This document shows positions 1 through 8,100 of a stretch of DNA of 64,000 nucleotides, piece after piece. Positions within the stretch are counted from its first letter, which is position 1. Each line of letters starts with the position of its first letter. Made by a program: the position numbers and the translations under genes. The notes below the pieces were generated by a model, which worked only from the letters and a program-made list of their open reading frames with translations, did no database searches and was not told the origin of the DNA. The stretch is from positions 992,001 to 1,056,000 of the forward strand of contig NZ_CP128360.1 of NCBI RefSeq assembly GCF_030345095.1, in the 5' to 3' direction. The DNA comes from Solwaraspora sp. WMMA2056 (GTDB lineage Bacteria; Actinomycetota; Actinomycetes; Mycobacteriales; Micromonosporaceae).

Positions 1-639
1 AAGCTCGGAGGAGAAGTTGACTGCTACAGCGTCGCCGCTGGCAAGACGCAACCGAGCGGTGTGGCTTTCGAAATCTGCCTCGAAAAGCACCCCGGTCAGG
101 GTCTCATCCCTGCTCGTGGGCACCCGGTCACCGATGCGCTGCAGGCGTTCCCGAACTGCAGCATCGATAGTCGCTTGGCGTGAAGCCTGTCCCGTCGACA
201 TCGGGGAGTCATCGATCAAGGTCATCGCTGTGTTTCGGTCGCCGATCCCTAGATCTGCGGCTAACCGAGCGACCGCGGCGGCCAGCTCCGCGTCTGTTTC
301 CGGGCCACCGCCGGTGATCACGGCTAGCAGCCGATCAAAAGCAAGAGAACTCAGGTCCGCGACGGAGATAGGCAGCTCGTCGTCGTTTGGCTCTGCCGCT
401 TCCGGCAAGGCGAAGACTCCGACAAAGCTTCCGCTCTGGATATCTACCATGCGAAGTCGCGCCGCGCTTTCGATAGCCTGGACGTGCCGACCGGTCCCAC
501 GCCGGGCCTTTCCGAGGACCAAGTACGCCGCGTGGGCTATGGCACGTTCAAGACCAAGAATCATGCGGGCGACGTCGGCCGCCGCGACGCGGCCGGGCTG
601 GGCGTTGACGCCTTCCAGCTTCGCCCGGACGATCCTCAT
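1..639 (-). CDS. Hypothetical protein, C-terminus beyond the window
   Basis: Minus-strand reading frame open over 213 codons from an ATG at 639 to the left edge, where it continues out of view. The start is supported by a GTAGGAG ribosome site about 9 nt upstream. The protein begins MRIVRAKLEGV and has an alpha-helical first half (residues 15-65, including GLERAIAHAAYLVLG and IESAARLRMV) followed by a possible beta segment ending in FALPE. No signal peptide or membrane segment is visible. I do not recognise the family. Codon use is somewhat less GC-rich than in the core genes further right, which fits an accessory island. It is the last gene of a possible minus-strand run of small genes between 1933 and 639. 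Confidence 0.7.
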   Translation of the reverse strand, partial: MRIVRAKLEGVNAQPGRVAAADVARMILGLERAIAHAAYLVLGKARRGTGRHVQAIESAARLRMVDIQSGSFVGVFALPEAAEPNDDELPISVADLSSLAFDRLLAVITGGGPETDAELAAAVARLAADLGIGDRNTAMTLIDDSPMSTGQASRQATIDAAVRERLQRIGDRVPTSRDETLTGVLFEADFESHTARLRLASGDAVAVNFSSEL

Positions 640-651
640 GAGCCGCGACTC

Positions 652-822
652 CTACATCTGATCCCTGTCGTCGAGGACCTGGTGCCTCGCCATGCAGTCT
701 AGAAGGAACCACGCAGGGTCGTGGTCCCCTGACCGGCCGACGACAGACCTTGATTCGCCGGTCGGCTGGGGCAGCCGCCACAGGGCGGCAGGTGACTCGA
801 CCGGCCGGCGCTGGTTCGTCAC
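652..822 (-). CDS. Possible small protein (56 aa)
   Basis: Minus-strand frame from a GTG at 822 to TAG at 652, ending 12 nt before the start of the hypothetical gene at 639. The C-terminus (PAWFLLDCMARHQVLDDRDQM) reads like protein and third-position GC is high, but the other strand is open here too. No clear ribosome site precedes the GTG. Treat as a candidate only; family unknown. Confidence 0.25.
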   Translation of the reverse strand: MTNQRRPVESPAALWRLPQPTGESRSVVGRSGDHDPAWFLLDCMARHQVLDDRDQM

Positions 823-916
823 CGTCGACGATCTGACGCTGCGGCGGCACTCGGATCACGAGCCGCCGCTGGCGGCGTACCGCCGGTTAGAGACCCGCGC
901 TCGGCGCGGCGGGTGA
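692..916 (+). CDS. Possible small protein (up to 74 aa)
   Basis: Plus-strand frame opposite the candidate at 652-822. Its second half (WFVTVDDLTLRRHSDHEPPL, then AAYRRLETR) has protein-like composition and high third-position GC; the first half does not. No ribosome site precedes the ATG at 692, so the true start may lie further in. At most one of this frame and its antisense competitor is likely to be real. Confidence 0.25.
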   Translation: MQSRRNHAGSWSPDRPTTDLDSPVGWGSRHRAAGDSTGRRWFVTVDDLTLRRHSDHEPPLAAYRRLETRARRGG

Positions 917-1003
917 CTTGCGCGTGGGGGGTGGCAGATGCTGCGTGACTATCTGGAGCCGATGAACGGCGACGGCGCTGCCGGTTGAGACCGGCCGACT
1001 CAT
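887..1003 (-). CDS. Possible small protein (38 aa)
   Basis: The ATG at 1003 overlaps the stop of the upstream gene (ATGA, 1000-1003), suggesting translational coupling. The 38-residue product begins MSRPVSTGSAVAVHRLQIV and ends Pro- and Ser-rich. Nothing identifies it; the only support is the coupling arrangement. Confidence 0.25.
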   Translation of the reverse strand: MSRPVSTGSAVAVHRLQIVTQHLPPPTRKSPAAPSAGL

Positions 1004-1332
1004 CTGACGGTTCGTCGGGCCTGTTCGGCTCGCCACAGCAGTTCGCCCTGCTCGGCGGCTGCCTCGTTGGCGGCGATCCATTCGTCGATCTCGGCCCGGT
1101 GGTCGGCGTAGTAGCGCAGCGCGACGTCGACGCTGTGCCGGGTCAGCCCGGTGCTGGCCATCATCTCGGTGACCAGCTCGTCGCCGTCCAGCTCCGGGGA
1201 TGCGGCCTTGATGGCGTGCCGCGCGGCGATGACCTCCCACACGTCGGGGCCGCCGGCCAGCGCGGCCCGCTGCCCGGCCGGCCCGTCGCGCACCAGGATG
1301 CCGGGGTACGTCGCGCCGTCGTACAAGCTCAT
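1000..1332 (-). CDS. Small conserved-looking helical protein (110 aa)
   Basis: Starts at ATG 1332 behind a strong GGAGGAG site, which lies in the coding end of the upstream gene. The first half carries GPDVWEVIAARHAIKAASPE and the second TGLTRHSVDVALRYYADHRA and EIDEWIAANEAAAEQG. The helix-turn-helix-like stretch followed by YYADHRAEIDEWI resembles small proteins with a DUF433-like fold that accompany toxin-antitoxin loci. That resemblance is my inference and no function can be assigned. It is the third member of a tightly packed minus-strand set (1933 to 1000), only 5 nt downstream of its neighbour. Confidence 0.6.
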   Translation of the reverse strand: MSLYDGATYPGILVRDGPAGQRAALAGGPDVWEVIAARHAIKAASPELDGDELVTEMMASTGLTRHSVDVALRYYADHRAEIDEWIAANEAAAEQGELLWRAEQARRTVR

Positions 1333-1337
1333 GGGAG

Positions 1338-1574
1338 CTACTCCTCCTCGTCGGTAGGAAGTGCGGGTCCGTCGTCGGTGACTCCGTCGGGGAGCCGGCC
1401 GGCGGCGGCAAGCCGCTCGTACGCCCAGCGCCAGTCGTCGCAGCGGCTCCGCAGGCAGGACACGCAGACCTTGAGCGTCGGCGAGTCGGTATGGGCGGCC
1501 AGCATGTCCCGGTAGACGGCGACGAGGTCTTCACGGACCGGCACCGCCTCCCCGACGGACGGCCCGCTGCTCAC
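1338..1574 (-). CDS. Small protein with a Cys pair (78 aa)
   Basis: Starts at a GTG (1574) whose bases overlap the stop of the upstream gene (GTGA, 1571-1574), indicating translational coupling. The protein contains VREDLVAVYRDMLAAH, then LKVCVSCLRSRCDDWRWAYERL, with a CxxC and a third Cys that could bind metal, and an acidic C-terminus ending DEEE. I do not recognise a named family. It sits between the DivIVA-like small protein and the 110-aa helical protein and almost certainly shares their transcript. Confidence 0.6.
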   Translation of the reverse strand: MSSGPSVGEAVPVREDLVAVYRDMLAAHTDSPTLKVCVSCLRSRCDDWRWAYERLAAAGRLPDGVTDDGPALPTDEEE

Positions 1575-1933
1575 CGTGCGCCCGCGTAGTAGTGGTGCTG
1601 GCCGTTGGCCTGCCGCTGCGGGTCGAACCGGGCCTCGAACTGCTCGGTCTGCCATTCGCGCAGCGCGTTGCGCACCCGGTCGGCTTCGGTCCAGGCCATC
1701 CGCAGCTCACGGCGCAGCTCGTCGACCTCGTCGGCGACCCGTTCCAGGTAGCCGTACACCTCGTCCGGGTCGAGGCCGCCGCGCCAGCGGCGCGGCAGGA
1801 ACCGCATGGCGCGCACCGCCGGCCCGGTCAGCCGCGATCGCCGTACGCCGTTGCGTCCGCTGTTGCTCTGGTAGTCGCCGCCGGTCGCCGCCGTCAGCCG
1901 GTGCCGTACGGTCGCCGCGTTGCGCCTGAACAC
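1571..1933 (-). CDS. DivIVA-like coiled-coil small protein (120 aa)
   Basis: Starts at GTG 1933, 6 nt after an AAGGAGG site. The N-terminal 45 residues are basic (RSRLTGPAVRAMRFLPRRWR). Residues 52-90 carry LDPDEVYGYLERVADEVDEL followed by heptad-like RRELRMAWTEADRVRNALRE. The LDPDEV-x3-L pattern resembles the short DivIVA-type motif in actinobacterial proteins, so a coiled-coil oligomer is likely; that is a resemblance, not a proven assignment. First gene of the coupled minus-strand set and divergent from the XRE regulator at 2292, with which it shares a 358-bp promoter region. Confidence 0.6.
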   Translation of the reverse strand: MFRRNAATVRHRLTAATGGDYQSNSGRNGVRRSRLTGPAVRAMRFLPRRWRGGLDPDEVYGYLERVADEVDELRRELRMAWTEADRVRNALREWQTEQFEARFDPQRQANGQHHYYAGAR

Positions 1934-2291
1934 GTCGTGCCTCCTTGGGGGAAAGAATCGTGGAGAGGCGCCGGGGCGGGCGGGATCACGCCAACCGAGT
2001 TTGCAGACCTGGGAGCCGCGTTGCCGGGCACCCGCCCCGGGCCGTGCCACCACAATGCCGGGCGCACGCGGCTCGCCGGCAGATGCATTTCTGTAGCATT
2101 CCTGGTGCACTTCTGTTGCATCGCTCGCTGACCTGCGAAAACAGGTGTACGTCAACCTACCCGCATCGCCGTGGAATTTCCACGCCAAGTCCAGCGGAAG
2201 AGTTATCCACAGCCCATTGCATTGATCTTGTAAATCTGTGTGTACTACGTGCACCGTGGACATTGGTCCGACGCGACGGGAGGGCGTCCAG
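1934..2291. promoter_or_regulatory. Divergent intergenic region with paired 16-bp direct repeats
   Basis: Non-coding space between the minus-strand small-gene set and the XRE regulator. At 2084-2099 and 2106-2121 lie two near-identical 16-mers, TGCATTTCTGTAGCAT and TGCACTTCTGTTGCAT, 22 bp apart, so the centres fall on about the same helix face. Each also has a weak ATGC/GCAT dyad. They sit where a minus-strand promoter would be expected and are candidate operators for the neighbouring HTH protein; that link is inferred. A GGGAGGG ribosome site for the XRE gene lies at 2278-2284. Confidence 0.5.
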
Positions 2292-3572
2292 GTGACGGCA
2301 CGGCGGCACGACCTGGTCAGGCAGCGCAGGACGGCAGGCTTCAGCCAGGAAGGACTGGCCAGGCTCCTACAGGTCGATCGCACGACGATCGCCCGGTGGG
2401 AGCGCGGTGACACAGATCCACACCCAGCGGTACGGGCACGACTCGCCGAAGCCCTTGACCTGCCAATTGATCAGCTCGACGCACTGTTCAGCGCCGAGCC
2501 GACGAATCTCGCTCTGGACAGCACCGATTCCGGCGGTACGGTGGCATTTGGGGATACCGATGGAGGTGATCTTGTGAACCGCCGTGCTTTCGCGATCAAT
2601 ACTGCTCTCGCCGGCCTCGGCATCGCCACACCGCTGCGCGACTGGATCACATCGCCGCAGGTGCCGCAGCACCTCGGCATGGAGCACATGCAGCAGGTCT
2701 CCGAGACGATCCTGGCCTTCCGGCGTGCCGACGCGGCGGTCGGCGGCGACAGCCTGTGCGACGTCGCTATCGCCATGCACCGCCGCCTCACCCGCTGGGA
2801 GCGCGAGGCGAGCTACAGCCGCCAGGTCGGCGAGGCCCTGCAGGACTGCCTCGGTGATCTGGAGGTCCAGACCGGCTGGCTCGCCCTGGATGCCGAGCGA
2901 CGTCAGGAGTCCCGCCACTACCTGCACGAAGCCTTTGTCCGCGCCCGGCTCCGCGACGATCCTCGACTTGAGGTGCGTGCGCTGCAGCAGCTCTCGATGC
3001 TGGTGCGGGATGCCAATCCATCGGAGTCGTTGCGCTTCGCTGACGCGGCCCAGCGGATCGCCGCACCCTGGGCCACGCCTCGCTTGAAGACCCTGCTTCA
3101 CCTGCGCGCGACGCTGGCCCACGCCAAGGCCGGCGACGCATCCGGCTTCGGACGCGAGCTGGTCAAGGCCAAGACCCAGTTCGACCGAGGGACGGCAGTC
3201 GATGACCCGCCATATCTCCAGTTCGTCAACACGTTGGAGATGACTGGTATCGAGGGCGCCGGTCATCTCGCCCTCAACCGACCAGACCGTGCATCCAGCC
3301 TCTTCGCTGAAGGTCTCGTGGATCCCGATCCCCTCTTCCGACGGAACCTCGTCCTTACCAGGGTTGACGTCGCAGATGCCCTGTACCAGCAGGGCGATTA
3401 CGTCGAAGCCGGCAGAGTTGCGAACGACGTCGTGCCTGCCGTCGCCTCGATTGAATCTCGGCGGACGCGGAAGCGACTGGCGTCCCTGCGTGCCGACCTC
3501 GGGCAGACGGCTCCACACGTGCCGGCGGCTCGTGACTTCATCGAGGCGTACGACGCCGCAAAGGTCGCCTGA
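2292..3572 (+). CDS. XRE-family helix-turn-helix regulator with helical repeat domain
   Basis: DNA-binding regulator of about 426 residues. Residues 1-60 form a Cro/C1-type HTH (VRQRRTAGFSQEGLARLLQV, then RTTIARWERGDTDPHPAVRA). The remainder is alpha-helical and TPR-like (LEVRALQQLSMLVRDANPSE, ALYQQGDYVEAGRVANDVV), the layout of the large actinobacterial regulators in this class. The GTG at 2292 is preferred because GGGAGGG precedes it by about 8 nt; an in-frame ATG at 2238 would add 18 unconvincing residues. It ends in a TGATG overlap with the acetyltransferase gene, so the two are co-translated. Its target may be the divergent small-gene set, based only on position and the repeats at 2084-2121. 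Confidence 0.85.
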   Translation: MTARRHDLVRQRRTAGFSQEGLARLLQVDRTTIARWERGDTDPHPAVRARLAEALDLPIDQLDALFSAEPTNLALDSTDSGGTVAFGDTDGGDLVNRRAFAINTALAGLGIATPLRDWITSPQVPQHLGMEHMQQVSETILAFRRADAAVGGDSLCDVAIAMHRRLTRWEREASYSRQVGEALQDCLGDLEVQTGWLALDAERRQESRHYLHEAFVRARLRDDPRLEVRALQQLSMLVRDANPSESLRFADAAQRIAAPWATPRLKTLLHLRATLAHAKAGDASGFGRELVKAKTQFDRGTAVDDPPYLQFVNTLEMTGIEGAGHLALNRPDRASSLFAEGLVDPDPLFRRNLVLTRVDVADALYQQGDYVEAGRVANDVVPAVASIESRRTRKRLASLRADLGQTAPHVPAARDFIEAYDAAKVA

Positions 3573-4108
3573 TGGCGGTCGACGGTCTCAAGCTCGACGT
3601 CTACGACGCCGACCAAGCGAAGGCGATCCTCGACGACCTGGTCGGCGTCTACATCGAGATCTACGACGAGCCAGCCGACGCGTTCCACGGCGAGGACCGC
3701 TACCGCAGGCAGATCAACGGTCACATGACGCTGCCCGGCTGGAAGCTCGTCACCGGCAGGGTCGGCAACGAACTCGTCGGCTACGCCTACGGCTTTCCGC
3801 TCTCATCGGACCGCTGGTGGACCGGGCTGCTCACGCCCGTACCGGACGGCTTCACCTCAGAGGACGGGCGGCGCACCTTCGCGATCAGCGAGCTCATGGT
3901 CCGTAAGTCCTGGCGGCGACAGGGCGTTGCACGCGCACTGCACGACGAGTTGCTCGGCAACCGGGAAGAGTCGAGAGCCACCCTGCTCGCCGATCCGAAG
4001 AACGCCCCGGCGCAGGCCGCGTACGCCTCCTGGGGCTGGCGCACCGTCGCCCAGCTCCGACCGGGTTGGGAGAACTCCCCCATCTACGACGTCCTCATCC
4101 GCCCGTAG
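3572..4108 (+). CDS. GNAT-family N-acetyltransferase
   Basis: A 178-residue acetyltransferase of the GNAT superfamily, which uses acetyl-CoA to acetylate an amine. The core shows a beta-4 strand at about 105-113 (FAISELMVR) followed by the acetyl-CoA loop WRRQGVARALHDELL at 116-130 (R-x-x-G-V/I-A). The C-terminal part, DPKNAPAQAAYASWGWRTVA, is the usual N-x-x-A-x-x-x-Y-x-x-x-G/W-W motif. The ATG overlaps the stop of the XRE gene by one base, so expression is coupled. The substrate cannot be read from sequence; a toxin-type role with the HTH partner is possible, but there is no RHH/DUF1778 antitoxin. Confidence 0.85.
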   Translation: MAVDGLKLDVYDADQAKAILDDLVGVYIEIYDEPADAFHGEDRYRRQINGHMTLPGWKLVTGRVGNELVGYAYGFPLSSDRWWTGLLTPVPDGFTSEDGRRTFAISELMVRKSWRRQGVARALHDELLGNREESRATLLADPKNAPAQAAYASWGWRTVAQLRPGWENSPIYDVLIRP

Positions 4109-4140
4109 CGCGAGTAGGCCGCCCCACCACGACCGTCTGC

Positions 4141-4401
4141 TCACTCTCGGGCAGAACGCTGCCGACCAAGTGCGATCAGGGTGATCAGCACGGCTGCCGT
4201 GCCGCCGAATACGACGCCGACCCAGCCCGGAAGGTCGGCCAGTCTGCCAACCGCGTACCCCAGGCCGGCACCAGTCAGACCGGACAGCGCGACCGCCGAC
4301 CAGCCCACCGCGTTCAACTGGACCCGACGGACCGGACGTGATGCACGTCGGCGAGCCCTCCACCGCGACGTAGGGCGATACTCGCTGTATCGACGTCGCA
4401 T
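4141..4401 (-). CDS. Small two-helix membrane protein (86 aa)
   Basis: The N-terminus is strongly basic (MRRRYSEYRPTSRWRARRRA), followed by two hydrophobic segments at about 33-52 (AVGWSAVALSGLTGAGLGYA) and 60-79 (PGWVGVVFGGTAAVLITLIA). It is therefore a small inner-membrane hairpin with a basic cytoplasmic tail. The ATG at 4401 has a GAGG site 6 nt upstream; an upstream ATG at 4449 would add 16 residues but lacks a comparable site. It is convergent with the acetyltransferase gene. No family is recognised. Confidence 0.65.
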   Translation of the reverse strand: MRRRYSEYRPTSRWRARRRASRPVRRVQLNAVGWSAVALSGLTGAGLGYAVGRLADLPGWVGVVFGGTAAVLITLIALGRQRSARE

Positions 4402-4588
4402 GAAGACCTCAACAGCGGTGCGTGAGAAGCGGTCATCGGTCTCGCCCATCCTGACATGGCAGTCCAGGGTCGGCGAGGTGAGGCCTACGCACCCTCAAAC
4501 GGACTCGTGAGGTATCTGAGCCTCACCTCGACGAAGACACGTACCGGCTGCGGGTCCAAGTGGCGCTTGAGAGTCGTATGGTTTTCCT

Positions 4589-4792
4589 ATGGTTACCACA
4601 GTCAACCTGCCGGACGATCTGCACGCGAGGCTCAAGCAGATCGCTGAGACTGAGCACCGGTCGGCCAACGCCACCATCGTCGTCGCCGTCGAGGAGTACG
4701 TCGCGAGGCACAGCAAGCGGTCCAAGGTGCGTGGGTTGGCCGCAGATGTGGCCGAGCGCCACCGCGAGCTGCTCGACCGACTGACCCAGTGA
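4589..4792 (+). CDS. CopG/Arc-type ribbon-helix-helix antitoxin
   Basis: A 67-residue protein with a classic ribbon-helix-helix fold: beta strand MVTTVNLPDDLHARLKQIA, then helix ETEHRSANATIVVAVEEYVA. The basic-charged tail (HSKRSKVRGLAADVAERHRE) would bind the toxin. As in other RHH antitoxins it should bind its own promoter and neutralise the Doc-like partner encoded next, whose GTG overlaps its stop (GTGA, 4789-4792). There is no ribosome site just before the ATG, and TTGAGA/TATGGT elements lie at about 4567-4582, so a leaderless or very short-leader transcript is possible. Confidence 0.85.
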   Translation: MVTTVNLPDDLHARLKQIAETEHRSANATIVVAVEEYVARHSKRSKVRGLAADVAERHRELLDRLTQ

Positions 4793-5187
4793 CCGCCTAC
4801 CTCGACGTCGAAGACCTGCTGGAGATCGGCTCGATCGTCTTCGGCACGCCAGCCAAGGTCCGCGACTACGGACTGCTCGCCTCCGCCGCCGCCCGACCGA
4901 GCACGATCGTCTTCGGGCAGGAGGCCTACCCCGACCTCGCAGGAAAAGCAGCCAGCCTGCTGCACTCGATCTGCGGCAACCACGCACTCGTCGACGGCGA
5001 CAAACGCCTGGCGTGGGCCGCCGCACTGGTCTTCATCAACCTCGACACCGGGACGCCGATCCCGGACGTCGACGTCGACCGCGCCGAGGCATTCATGCTC
5101 GCAGTTGCCGACGGCAGCCTGCACGAGGTCGACGCGATCGCAGCGGAGCTGCGACGGCTTGGGGTCCTCGACACACTCAGCTCGTGA
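4789..5187 (+). CDS. Fic/Doc-family toxin
   Basis: A 132-residue Doc-like protein. Doc toxins phosphorylate EF-Tu, whereas Fic relatives transfer AMP. The active-site loop is HALVDGDKRLAWAA at about residues 64-77, matching the Doc motif H-x-x-x-(D/E)-G-N-K-R except that the Asn of GNKR is Asp here. The N-terminal part carries YLDVEDLLEIGSIVFGTPAK and GLLASAAARP, typical of Doc. The GTG start overlaps the antitoxin stop. The 3' end overlaps the convergent 1,355-codon gene by 11 bp. Known for the family: toxin neutralised by a small DNA-binding partner. The Asp substitution makes the biochemical activity uncertain. Confidence 0.85.
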   Translation: MTAYLDVEDLLEIGSIVFGTPAKVRDYGLLASAAARPSTIVFGQEAYPDLAGKAASLLHSICGNHALVDGDKRLAWAAALVFINLDTGTPIPDVDVDRAEAFMLAVADGSLHEVDAIAAELRRLGVLDTLSS

Positions 5188-8100
5188 TCGTGAGCGCCAG
5201 CAGGCCCTGGTCCAGCCCGATCAGTAGCGTGTCGTCGACGGTGCAGCATGCCAACGCCGGATGGAGCACCGGAATCGTGCGTACCGCGCGAGCGGTCGGT
5301 ACGTCCCAGACCCGGACGGTGCGGTCGTGGCTGGTCGAGGCGAGCAGGTCACGCCCACCCACCCGGACCAGACTCAGCCCGGTCACCGGCCCCGTGTGCC
5401 CGGTCAGCCAGTGGATCGGCTGACCCCGCTCGGCGTCCCACAACCGGATCGTGTGGTCCGCGCTGGCCGATGCCAGCGCCGGACGGCCGGCGACCACGAG
5501 CCCGCAGAGTGCGTTCACCGCGTCCTGATGCCCCTGCTGCGACCAGAGCTGCGTGCCGTCGGTGTCCCAGAGCATGATGGTGCCGCTCTTGTCTGCGGAG
5601 GCGAGCAGCTCGCCGGCCGGCCCGGCGACCGTGGCCAGCGTCGTCACCCAGGCCAGGGTCACGTGCCCGAGCAACACCCGGCGCACCTCGCCCGAGTACG
5701 GACGCCACAGCCGGACAGTCTGGTCGTCGCCGGCAGAGGCCACCAACAGCTCCGCGTCGTGCTGCACCGGGCAGACGGCGGCGACGCGCTCGTAGTGGCC
5801 GTTCATCTCCCCCTGCAGTGTCCCGTCCCACGCGTCCCACAGCTTGACGACTCGATCGTCGCCAGCGGTCAGGATGCGCGGCTCCTCCTCGTCGGGTACG
5901 ACACACAGCGCATTGACCGGGCCGTCCGACGCGCGGAACTCGCGCTGTTGGGCACCGGTGACCGCATCCCAGATCCGTACCTGCCCGTCCAATCCGGCGG
6001 ATGCGACCAGCCGGCCCTCGGCGCCCGGCACCGGGCACACCGCAGTCACCGCCCCGATCCGGTCGTGCTCGGCGACCGCCCCCGGCGGTCCGCCGCCCGG
6101 ATCCCACAGTCGCACGGTCCCATCGTCGCCGGCGGTGGCGAGCATCCGGTTGTTCGCCGTCGGCAGCTCGCAGACCGCTCGGATCCAGCTGGCATGCCCG
6201 CGTAAGCTCGGTCGGGGAATCCAGGTCTGCTGCGGGGCGCCGGTCGGCACCTCCCACATCCGGATCAGTCCGTCCTCACCAGTCGAGACCAGCAGGCAGC
6301 CGTCGCTGACATCTACTGTGCACAGATCGGTCAGCGGGCCTCCGGTTCGCAGAACCTGGACGCATGCCCCGGTCACGGGATCCCAGATCCGCACTGTGCC
6401 GTCGTAGCCGGCCGAGGCGAGCAGGGTACGGCCGGGGGTACGCACCGCGTACAGAGTGTTGACCCAGCCGAGGTGACCGGTGAGGACTTCAATCGGCTCC
6501 CCACCGGTCGCTGGGTCCCACAGCCGCACCGTGCCGTCGTAGCCGGTGGAGGCGAGCAACTGTCGGTCCCCGACGGGCACGTGGGTCACCGCCGTCACCC
6601 AACCGGTGTGCCCGCTCAGCACATGGCCTGGTCTGCCCGTGTCCGGATCCCACAACCGCACCGTCCGGTCGTCACCGGCGGAGGCGAGCAGGTCACCGTC
6701 GGGCATTGGGATCGCGCAGATGTTGCGTACCCAGTCGCCGTGGCCACGCAGCTCGTGCCGGCGGTGCCCGGCACGCGGATCCCACAGCCCGATGGTGCCG
6801 TCGTGACTGGCCGTGGCGAGCAGCACCTCACCGGTGGCGAGGCGCACCGCGCAGACGCTGTGGATCGTGTCGTCGTGGCCGGTGAACGCCTGCTCGGCCT
6901 GGTTGGTCAGCGGGTCCCAGAGTCGCACTGTGCCGTCGTCGCCGGCCGAGGCGAGCAGCCGACGCCCGTCGATGACGATCGCCGCGACGTCGTAGACGGC
7001 CTCGGAGTGTCCGTCGAGGATGCTGCGTTCCTGCCGGGGCGGGGTGTGCGCCCAGCCTGCCCGGTACGGGGCGGCCGCCGCCGTGATCCCGTTGTCCAGG
7101 CCGTCGAGCCGGTCGACGACGGAGAACAACGCGGCCCGCTCAGCCGGCGCGGCTGCCACCGCCAGCGGGGTCCGTTGCAGGAGCCGGGCACGGGTGACGG
7201 CGAGTGGCGCCTCGGCCGCGTCCGCCACCGTGAGCAACCGGTCCAGGTGGGCGTGCAGCAGATAGTCGTCGTCGGTGAGCAGGTCGTCGACCGCGCCGGC
7301 GCCGGCCGCGTGCTGCGGCAGCGACCGCAGCAGGTAGTCGAACGCGGTGGCCCATCCGGTAGCTCGCGCGGCGGCGGTCCAGATCGCCAGCAGCCGGGCG
7401 TGGTCGTCACGCCGCGAGGCCTGCGCGTCCCGATCGGCCAGCAGCGCGTCGTTGAGCGCCTGGTGGAACAGCCGGTACACGGGCTGAGCGCCGCCGCCGG
7501 TTTCGACGAGGAAGTTCGCCGCCGAGGTACGCGCGAAATCGGCGAGTTCCGGCTCGGTGACCGCCCCGCCGAGGGCTTCGATCGCGGACTGCCACAACGT
7601 CAGTGGCAGTCCCGGCGTCTCGGCGTACGCCAGGGCGGTCAGCGCCAGCCGGGCCGATGTCCGGCCGGCGGTCGGCAGCCCGGCCAGATAGGTGTCCAGG
7701 GCGTGCGCCACGGTAGCGGTGAACGACACCTCGTCCGGGTCGATCGCGGTGTTGTCGCGCAGTGCGTGAGCGCGGGCGACCAGGCCGGCGACCAGGAAGT
7801 TTCCCTTGGCGAGGGCGGCGATGCGGCGGGCGAGCGGCGCGGCGACGGTCGAATCGGCGTACGGGTTGCCTGGTCGTTCGGCACCGATCAGTTGCAGCGT
7901 CGCCTGGGCGTAGTCGGCCAGGTCGGATTCGGCGAAGTACTCCGGCGCGTCCAGGTCGACGAGTTCCGCGTTGCCGCCGAAGCGGCTGATCAGGTCACCG
8001 TGGTCGTCAGAGCGCCGGGTGCCGATCACGATGCGCAGGCCGCGAGGTCCACAGTCACGGGCCAGGGGCATCAGGACGTCGTCGATGACCATGCGCGCCT

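Noticed and set aside
17-661. Long plus-strand frame of 214 codons
   Set aside because: It is antisense to the left-edge hypothetical gene, which has a ribosome site and protein-like composition; the plus frame is Ser/Arg/Ala-rich in the manner of a shadow.
930-988. Sixteen-codon plus-strand frame MLRDYLEPMNGDGAAG
   Set aside because: Too short and without a ribosome site or conserved neighbour arrangement to support it.
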